DNA of 28,172 nucleotides from a virus, in the IMG/VR virus record IMGVR_UViG_3300017755_000068, positions 1 to 28,172 of that record; one strand, given 5' to 3'. A model generated the notes under the pieces. It did no database searches. It was not told the DNA's origin and was given only the letters and a program-made list of their open reading frames with translations. Shown here piece after piece: positions 23,101-28,172 of the stretch; positions within the stretch are counted from its first letter, which is position 1, and every line of letters begins with the position of its first letter. The position numbers were made by a program, and so were the translations under genes.

Positions 23101-23634
23101 GTTAGAATCGAAAGTGGTGTTATGGCTTTTCCATTTCAGTTTTGGAATTATGGTTTGGCGGCTCAACAGAAGATTCTTGGTGCAATGCTTGACCCACACA
23201 AACCTTTATCAAGAAAAATATATGGTGGTGCATTAATGGTAGGTCTTGGTTATATGATTGCAAAGTCTCGTATGCCAGATGGTATGTGGGATAAGATGCC
23301 ATTACAAGAAAGATTATTAAAAGGAATACATATGGGTGGTGTAACTGGAATGTACACAGACTTAGCTTATATGCAATCAGCAATGTTTCACGGAATGACA
23401 GGATTAAAGTCAAAGGACACAGGAATACCAACAATGTATAATCCAGACTTTGTTGATGCTGTTACTGAACCATTTGGAGCTGGTGTTGGTTTAACAGTTG
23501 ACACAGGAAGAGCAATAGGAAAGATGGTTGGTGGTGAAGTAAGTAGTGGTTTAGCAGACTTGCCAAAGCCATTTCAATACCTACCAATCTTTAGAGAATA
23601 CGTTAGAGATATGAATAGATACTTGCGTAATTAA
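20116..23634 (+). CDS. Internal virion protein, gp16-like position
   Basis: 1172 aa, similar in size to T7 gp16 (about 1300). N-terminal region with GFFAHMTGALLDPLTWAIPF and Gly/Ala-rich hydrophobic segments (about 115-195), a strongly charged coiled coil (about 458-535), then a large helical body and, near 1037-1055, a hydrophobic stretch (GALMVGLGYMIA). It is expected to form the ejected channel across the cell envelope with the two preceding proteins. No transglycosylase motif is seen at its N-terminus, in agreement with that activity lying on the previous protein. Confidence 0.8.
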   Translation: MKFKSVQDASREYYAPNTYVNNIQGDMLGDLPNSFVEQVGDSLGYHFSPIMWSIRNGKEFEVDQAFRPEDHIDFALEEDTHTLLDAVSQQHLDHLRRQNQFNREVKRKSSEAGFFAHMTGALLDPLTWAIPFSIYGKTVTAGIKSGAKSGLAYGAISEGIRAPFDTVGTLGESASNIAMATALGGVVGGAIKSPYAFRAMRSTAKKVTKHEKDLNTPILKGSDDLDKPYDLADGTTNPISGFLQGGARKVLKGSYPQEIKKNFLELIGDSSFLTNLQKTGKGNIQSVNGTMGRHLGHLGKSITALEDIHHQFIMGRSKFNKQHKAPRIPITGVYMGGSGIKGLFTGRSDFDDFLQKVLEYRFVELGNKEFTWNGVKYRGDRIKKQVNRDAYESSKDARIRIFGTEKLHPLHRKAIDEMNSFFQEEGAQAMEVGLLNYRGLRGLIEFRLNTKIPESIDYWKQATARWEKKNRDKLAKLQKQFADKTRGLTDKQIKFKNKLEKDINYIQARLKNFERELVSEQKALDDLLEAEKTIAPPLEENHFARMYDHSAIVANREAFTKLVEAWFKAKPSKNMFDSELGKFVEVKFRTDPKGLRERAEKFVKKLLKETEDEEFIDNMLPLKTSFLNSRQFDAPNWFRANVGTNGKAVQVSDFINKSYLDVAKTYVMRIGPKIEFAKIFNGKKVRQVMDDMKDDMKDFGNTDKEITDALGAFKLNYDRLVGQVKTEPHRWDNVVASEVRKLAQVVYLGGSGVASIADMGNIIFQQGFKPFQVYFKALQSADGYTKAVKGILGSGEHQYLINQTRQRFTEDNLLPQGASGYRRFTDRATEVFYNVNGLKPLTQIFKTISGLFAQHEMIEKSLRFNKLTDMEKWELSRFGIGKREAEILKKSPHTTSSDKAVRYMNMDNWKQSITLNSGEVVTAREAQRIWSQAIKGHQNIMVLTAQASDKFSLVDGVVYAKRQPFMKMFPKFFKTDDSVSLYKIVNKKKVYEREMVRIESGVMAFPFQFWNYGLAAQQKILGAMLDPHKPLSRKIYGGALMVGLGYMIAKSRMPDGMWDKMPLQERLLKGIHMGGVTGMYTDLAYMQSAMFHGMTGLKSKDTGIPTMYNPDFVDAVTEPFGAGVGLTVDTGRAIGKMVGGEVSSGLADLPKPFQYLPIFREYVRDMNRYLRN

Positions 23635-23661
23635 CAAAAATATGATTATAAGGATAGTATT

Positions 23662-26244
23662 ATGGCTTTAGATATTAGTGCAGAAACCCCCAGAGTTCAA
23701 TACACAGTTACTTCTGCTGACTCTACTTTTGATTATGATTTTGAAATATTCCAAGATTCAGACATAAAAGTTTTTGTAGACTCAACATTAAAGACTTTGA
23801 CAACTCACTATACAGTTAGTGGTGCTGGTACTACTGGTGGTGGTACAGTTACAATGACAAGTGGTAATGCAGTAACAAACGCAACAGTTACATTAGTGCG
23901 TGACATAACAATACAAAGAACTACTGACTTCCCAGCTTCAGGTGCATTTCAGGTAGACTCTTTGAATACAGAACTTGATAGAGTTACAGCAGTACAGCAA
24001 ACCCTTGAAGATAATATTGCACGTTCGCTTAGACTAGCAGATGAAGATGCTACCTCGACTTTAACATTGCCACTAAAAGATGCACGAAAAGGTAGATACC
24101 TTGCTTTTAATGCTACAACTGGTAACGCTGAAGCTGGACCAACACAAACAGATGCAACACTCATTGCTACTGTCACTACTGATATTGCTCTACTTGCTGA
24201 TATACAAGATGGCACAACAGCAACCAACACACTAACAACTCTTTCTCCTAAAGCTACCGAAATAGGATTACTTGGTAACTCAACGACAGTAGCTAATATG
24301 GGATTACTTGGAACAAGTGCTGTTATAACCGATATGGGATTATTAGGAACAAGTGCTGTTGTAGAAGATATGGGTTTCTTAGGTACGTCAGCCAATGTAA
24401 CAGCTATGGGTCATCTTGGTACAAGTGCAAATGTTACTGCAATGGGTAAACTTGGTAATGATGCTACTGTAGCAGATATGGCAATATTGGGTACTGATGA
24501 TGTTGTTGCTGATATGAATACGTTAGCAACATCTGATATTATTAGTGACCTAAATACTCTTGCAACATCTGATATTGTAACTGATATGAACCTACTTGCT
24601 ACTTCAGCAAACGTAACTGCAATGGGTCATCTAGGAACTTCAGCTAATGTAACAGCAATGGGATTGTTGGGTACAAGTGCAGTTGTTGAGGATATGGGAT
24701 TTCTAGGAACTTCAGCAAATGTCACAGCAATGGGTAATTTAGGTACATCTACTGTTGTAGGTCATATGGCTAACTTAAATGCATCTGGTGTAATAACAAA
24801 CATAGCTAATCTTAATGCTACTGATGTTATAACAAACATTGGAACTGTTGCTAGTAATGTATCAGGAGTAAATAGTTTTGCAGATAGATATAGAATAGCT
24901 AGTTCTGCACCAACAAGTTCTTTAGATGTCGGTGATTTATATTTTGATACTTCAGCTAATGAATTAAAAGTTTATAAAGCTAGTGGGTGGGCTTCTGCTG
25001 GTTCAACAGTTAATGGTACGTCAGCAAGATTTCATTATGATATTTCTGGAACACCGACAACTGTAACAGGGGCTGATGCTTCTGGAAATACTTTGGGTTA
25101 TGATGCTGGGTTTATAGATGTTTATGTCAATGGTGTTAGAATGGCACCTGATGATATTACAGTTACCTCTGGAACTTCAGTTGTATTTGGTGTTGCTTTA
25201 GAAGATGGAGATGATGTAGACATTGTAGCTTTTGGTACATTCTCTGTAGCAAACATTGTATCTACTGGAGCATTGAATACTGGTTCTATTACAAGTGGCT
25301 TTGGCAATATAGATACTGGGTCATCAACAATAACTACGACTGGTGCAATTAGTGGTGGAACATTAACTGGCACACTACAAACTGCATCTCAAACAAACAT
25401 TACAGCAGTTGGTACGTTAACTGGATTAACTACAAGTGGTGCTTTATCAGCAAAAGGTGGAGCAGTATTTAATGAAGATAGTGCAGATGTAGACTTTAGA
25501 GTTGAGTCAAACGGAAATGCTAATATGCTATTTGTTGATGGTGGCAATAACGCAGTAGGCATAGGTGTTTCAAACCCAGCAGATTATACTGAACATTCAG
25601 ATGATTTAGTTGTCGGTGGTTCTTCTGGCAATAGAGGTATTACAATCGTTGGTGCAGATAATGGTTATTCTATTTTAAGTCTTAATCGTTCCACCAATAC
25701 TTCTACTACACCTAATGGTGCATTAGAATACAACCATACTGATAATCAACTGTTCATCAAAGCCAATGGACTTAATTCCATACAAATTAATAGTGATGGG
25801 ACAGTACAAAAACCATATCAATCTGCGTTTTCAGTAACGTCAAATCAAATGAATAATTTAGCAATTAATACTACTACCACAATACAGTTTGCTAATGAAA
25901 TTTTTGACCAAAATGCAGATTTTGACCATACCAATTATACATTTCAAGCACCAGTAACTGGCAAATATATGTTAAATGTAAATTTAAGAATGGATAATGT
26001 TGATATAGCTCATATGTATATGTACATGATTTTAGCAACTTCCAATAGAGAATATGAATGGTTACTTGATATATCTGAATACCAGAATGACCTTGATTAT
26101 TTGCCATTCACTATTAACGTACTAGCAGATATGGACGCAAGTGATACAGCACAAGTAAAGATGCATATTCCAAATGCTGGTACTGCACAATCAGATGTAG
26201 TCGGTAGTAACAAAACAACTTTTAGTGGGTTTTTAGCGTGTTAA
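23662..26244 (+). CDS. Tail fibre with T7 gp17-type anchor, 12-residue repeats and C1q-like tip
   Basis: 860 aa. Residues about 8-125 match the gp17 N-terminal anchor (VQYTVTSADSTFDYDF, then VTLVRDITIQRTTDF and a helix LNTELDRVTAVQQTLEDN). Residues 202-393 are sixteen tandem 12-residue repeats of the type GLLGTSAVVEDM. Next come a DLYFDTSANELKVYKASGW linker segment and VDVYVNGVRM-like strands (here FIDVYVNGVRMAP), then beta-rich Thr/Gly repeats. The last 145 residues (start near PYQSAFSV, with YTFQAPVTGKYMLNVNL) have the look of a C1q/TNF-like jelly-roll, a common receptor-binding tip. AAGGA precedes the ATG. Confidence 0.88.
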   Translation: MALDISAETPRVQYTVTSADSTFDYDFEIFQDSDIKVFVDSTLKTLTTHYTVSGAGTTGGGTVTMTSGNAVTNATVTLVRDITIQRTTDFPASGAFQVDSLNTELDRVTAVQQTLEDNIARSLRLADEDATSTLTLPLKDARKGRYLAFNATTGNAEAGPTQTDATLIATVTTDIALLADIQDGTTATNTLTTLSPKATEIGLLGNSTTVANMGLLGTSAVITDMGLLGTSAVVEDMGFLGTSANVTAMGHLGTSANVTAMGKLGNDATVADMAILGTDDVVADMNTLATSDIISDLNTLATSDIVTDMNLLATSANVTAMGHLGTSANVTAMGLLGTSAVVEDMGFLGTSANVTAMGNLGTSTVVGHMANLNASGVITNIANLNATDVITNIGTVASNVSGVNSFADRYRIASSAPTSSLDVGDLYFDTSANELKVYKASGWASAGSTVNGTSARFHYDISGTPTTVTGADASGNTLGYDAGFIDVYVNGVRMAPDDITVTSGTSVVFGVALEDGDDVDIVAFGTFSVANIVSTGALNTGSITSGFGNIDTGSSTITTTGAISGGTLTGTLQTASQTNITAVGTLTGLTTSGALSAKGGAVFNEDSADVDFRVESNGNANMLFVDGGNNAVGIGVSNPADYTEHSDDLVVGGSSGNRGITIVGADNGYSILSLNRSTNTSTTPNGALEYNHTDNQLFIKANGLNSIQINSDGTVQKPYQSAFSVTSNQMNNLAINTTTTIQFANEIFDQNADFDHTNYTFQAPVTGKYMLNVNLRMDNVDIAHMYMYMILATSNREYEWLLDISEYQNDLDYLPFTINVLADMDASDTAQVKMHIPNAGTAQSDVVGSNKTTFSGFLAC
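24265..24840 (+). repeat. Sixteen tandem 36-bp (12-codon) repeats in the tail fibre gene
   Basis: The consensus unit is x-x-L-G-T-S-x-V-V-x-D-M with no gaps over 192 residues. Units 3-5 and 11-13 have nearly the same protein order, but their codons differ at many third positions, so the array is old and kept by selection on the protein. The regular hydrophobic spacing suggests a trimeric shaft. Confidence 0.85.
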
Positions 26245-26254
26245 GGAGAAAATT

Positions 26255-26536
26255 ATGGCAGAAATAACATTAACAATAAAGGTAGATGATACAGACCAAA
26301 CAGTATTAAAGAATGATTTATTAGACATTGATGCTTGGGTACAATCAGCAATGACAGGGAAAATTAATAATTGTTGGAAACGTATGCAACAGGAATGGAC
26401 TACAAAGCTAATGAATGACGATAGTTTTTCGGACAGCATACCATCTAACAAAGCAGACTTTGTAACATTAGTTACTAGCCGTTCTGATTATAAAGATAGA
26501 AAAGCTAGAGATGAAGCAAGTAAACTACCAGAGTAG
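26255..26536 (+). CDS. Conserved-looking small phage protein after the tail fibre, 93 aa
   Basis: Function unknown. The pattern LLDIDAWVQSAMTGKINNCWKRM, then FVTLVTSRSDYKDRKAR resembles small proteins encoded next to fibre genes in many marine phages. It is helical and basic toward the end. GGAG lies just after the fibre stop and eight bases before the ATG. Confidence 0.7.
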   Translation: MAEITLTIKVDDTDQTVLKNDLLDIDAWVQSAMTGKINNCWKRMQQEWTTKLMNDDSFSDSIPSNKADFVTLVTSRSDYKDRKARDEASKLPE

Positions 26537-26544
26537 GATAAACT

Positions 26545-27279
26545 ATGAGCCTAGCAAGAAACTTATCTAAATTCAAACCATCTAGTAGTGGTCTAGTTGA
26601 AACGGCTGATATTGCTGATGATGCTGTAACAACTGCCAAAGTAAATGCAGATGCTATAGGAACTACAGAACTTGCAAATGATGTTGCAATAACTACAAGT
26701 GGTGCAGTTAGTTTTACTGGAACTGTAGCTGGTACTGCAATGACCCTTTTAAATACAACTACAGCTTCTAACGTAGCAAATGTAACTTTTAGTTCGTCTT
26801 TAATAACTGATACATATATGTTTTACCGAATTATGTATAGTGCTGTTCTTCCAGTAACTAATGCTCAAAAACTTTTTCTTTATGCATCAATAGACAATGG
26901 TTCTAATTACAATCTTCCAGTTGAACAAATACTTATGTATCACGATTTAAAGTCTGTAAGTGATAATGGTGTTGCTTCAAGTAGTGATACTAATAATCGT
27001 TTTAATTTAAACTCTTCAATTGGTAATTCATCAAGCAAAGGAACTAATGGAACTGTTGAATTATTAGGTTTAAGAAATGACAATGCATCTTTTAAAGGAG
27101 CAGTTTGGGATTCAGTTTGTGGTATTTCAAGTGATAGTGGTCACACTTCTGGTAATGATTATTGGTGGAATGGTGGTGGAAAAATAATAACTGCTTCTAA
27201 AGTAAATAATATAAAGTTAGAGTTTGCGAGTGGTAATGTTTCGCAAGGTACATTTAGTTTGTATGGGATAAAATCATAA
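26545..27279 (+). CDS. Probable second tail fibre or receptor-binding protein, 244 aa
   Basis: The N-terminal part has a fibre-like element (VETADIADDAVTTAKVNADAI), typical of phage tail fibre and collar proteins, then Thr/Ser-rich strands and a globular beta domain (about 80-244) with WDSVCGISSDSGHTSGNDYWW. It probably attaches to or extends the main fibre; an adhesin tip role is inferred. AGGA lies before the ATG and the stop shares a base with the next start (TAATG). Confidence 0.65.
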   Translation: MSLARNLSKFKPSSSGLVETADIADDAVTTAKVNADAIGTTELANDVAITTSGAVSFTGTVAGTAMTLLNTTTASNVANVTFSSSLITDTYMFYRIMYSAVLPVTNAQKLFLYASIDNGSNYNLPVEQILMYHDLKSVSDNGVASSSDTNNRFNLNSSIGNSSSKGTNGTVELLGLRNDNASFKGAVWDSVCGISSDSGHTSGNDYWWNGGGKIITASKVNNIKLEFASGNVSQGTFSLYGIKS

Positions 27280-27575
27280 TGAAAAAAATAGTTGATGGTA
27301 TAGAAATTGAAATGACTTCTGAAGAAGTTACAGCAAGAGAAACAGAAGAAAAAGCAAATCAAGCAAAAGAGCCAGAGCAAAGAATGGCTTGGTTAAGAGA
27401 TAAAAGAAATATTTTACTAGCCGAAACAGATTGGACACAGAATAGAGATGTTACTCTTTCAAATGATGCAGATTGGAAAACATACAGACAAGCATTACGA
27501 GATATTACTAAAACAGAACCAGCAGATATGGCTTTAAGTAATATAACATTCCCAACTAAACCAAGTTATAATTAA
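27279..27575 (+). CDS. Phage tail assembly chaperone-like protein, 98 aa
   Basis: The C-terminal half (WLRDKRNILLAETDWTQNRD, then WKTYRQALRDI) is the characteristic core of the small tail-assembly-chaperone family found beside fibre genes: R-x-x-L-L-x-E-T/S-D-W-T-Q, then W-x-x-Y-R-Q-x-L-R-D. The N-terminal half is a charged helix. It likely helps fold or attach the fibre proteins. Coupled to both neighbours by TAATG. Confidence 0.8.
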   Translation: MKKIVDGIEIEMTSEEVTARETEEKANQAKEPEQRMAWLRDKRNILLAETDWTQNRDVTLSNDADWKTYRQALRDITKTEPADMALSNITFPTKPSYN

Positions 27576-27679
27576 TGTTTTCCGTATATCCACTATCGAC
27601 TAAATCTCTATCAGAAACACTTGCTGAAATCAAACGACAAGTTGATGCTGGTGAACTTACAATAGAAGAAGCTGATTAA
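27575..27679 (+). CDS. Small protein, 34 aa, coupled to the chaperone gene
   Basis: A 34-codon frame (MFSVYPLSTKSLSETL start, VDAGELTIEEAD end) whose ATG overlaps the chaperone stop codon (TAATG). The helix followed by 'GELTIEEA' is typical of short helical phage peptides. Function unknown; too short for a firm call, but the coupling supports translation. Confidence 0.45.
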   Translation: MFSVYPLSTKSLSETLAEIKRQVDAGELTIEEAD

Positions 27680-27702
27680 TGACTAAGAAGACTGTTTAAT
27701 GT

Positions 27703-28172
27703 ATGGACCCTATTACAGCTCTCGCAACTGCCAGTTCGGCATTTCAATTAATAAAAAAAGGATTCCAAGCAGGACGTGACGTGGAATCTATGTATGGAGA
27801 TATCGGAAAATGGCTTGGAGCTGTGTCTGATGTCAACCACGCAGAGAAGATGTCTAAGAATCCACCTCTGTTTAAGAAATTATTTCTTGGGTCAAGTGTA
27901 GAACAAGAAGCAATGGACGCTTTCGCCGCCAAAAAAAAAGCACAAGCAATGGAAGACGAGTTACGAAGTTGGATTAATATGGTTCACGGTCCTAATGCTT
28001 GGGCTGAACTACTGAAGATGCAATCGAAAATTAGAAAGCAAAGGCAAGAACAACTGTATGCTCAAGCAGAATTTCGTTCTAAGGTAATGAACATAGTTGG
28101 CATTGTATTATTATGTACAGTATTAGGTGGTGCAATAATGTATATTGGATATTTATTTTATTTAAAAAGAAC
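27703..28172 (+). CDS. Phage protein with C-terminal membrane anchor (cut by right edge)
   Basis: 156 codons are visible and the frame is open to the window end. It starts MDPITALATASSAFQLIKKG, then GKWLGAVSDVNHAEK, NPPLFKKLF and EQEAMDAFAAKKKAQAM, a charged helical middle, and a hydrophobic segment near residues 128-150 (VGIVLLCTVLGGAIM). This set is common in a protein of unknown function encoded near fibre genes of marine phages. No strong ribosome site precedes the ATG. A membrane-linked assembly or lysis-accessory role is possible but not shown. Confidence 0.7.
   Translation, partial: MDPITALATASSAFQLIKKGFQAGRDVESMYGDIGKWLGAVSDVNHAEKMSKNPPLFKKLFLGSSVEQEAMDAFAAKKKAQAMEDELRSWINMVHGPNAWAELLKMQSKIRKQRQEQLYAQAEFRSKVMNIVGIVLLCTVLGGAIMYIGYLFYLKR

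Overview
This window is a piece of a tailed-phage genome (double-stranded DNA, podovirus/T7-like virion plan), AT-rich and of a kind common in seawater; a marine alphaproteobacterial host (SAR11 or roseobacter type) is an inference from gene order and composition, not shown by a host gene. No rRNA, tRNA, CRISPR array, integrase or insertion sequence was seen.

Layout. (1) Positions 1-4918, minus strand: a tightly packed early/middle operon read right to left. It holds an unknown 176-aa protein, a small membrane protein, two small zinc-ribbon proteins, an ArdC-like antirestriction protein with an HExxH motif, several small unknowns, a Holliday-junction-resolvase-like nuclease and, cut by the left edge, a YqaJ-type recombination exonuclease. 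Most genes overlap by a few bases and have strong GAGG-type ribosome sites. (2) Positions about 4090-6540: a visibly G+C-richer island in which almost every stretch folds into a perfect or near-perfect hairpin. It covers the 176-aa gene (minus), about 1 kb without credible genes (4919-5961), the small terminase gene (plus) and about 200 bases after it. The non-coding kilobase folds on paper into nested long-range stems, three-way junctions and a GNRA-type hairpin, and the wobble pairs I found are G-U only if the plus strand is the RNA. I read this as a candidate large structured RNA of the phage, in the general class of the big ornate RNAs such as GOLLD and ROOL, although no family could be assigned. 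(3) Positions 6670-28172, plus strand: after a strong terminator comes the late module: a coiled-coil protein, large terminase, portal, a Bbp19-like protein, scaffold, a gp13-like protein, major capsid protein, a small capsid-associated protein, tail tubular proteins A and B, three internal virion proteins (one with a C-terminal muralytic-type domain), a tail fibre with a T7-gp17-type N-terminus, sixteen 12-residue repeats and a C1q-like tip, then fibre accessory genes and a partial membrane-anchored protein at the right edge.

How it works together: early genes on one strand protect, process and recombine the incoming DNA; late genes on the other strand build and fill the capsid and the short tail. 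The two transcription units diverge from the structured island, which also carries the small terminase gene, so the island is well placed to act in transcription control, in packaging-site recognition, or as an abundant non-coding RNA.
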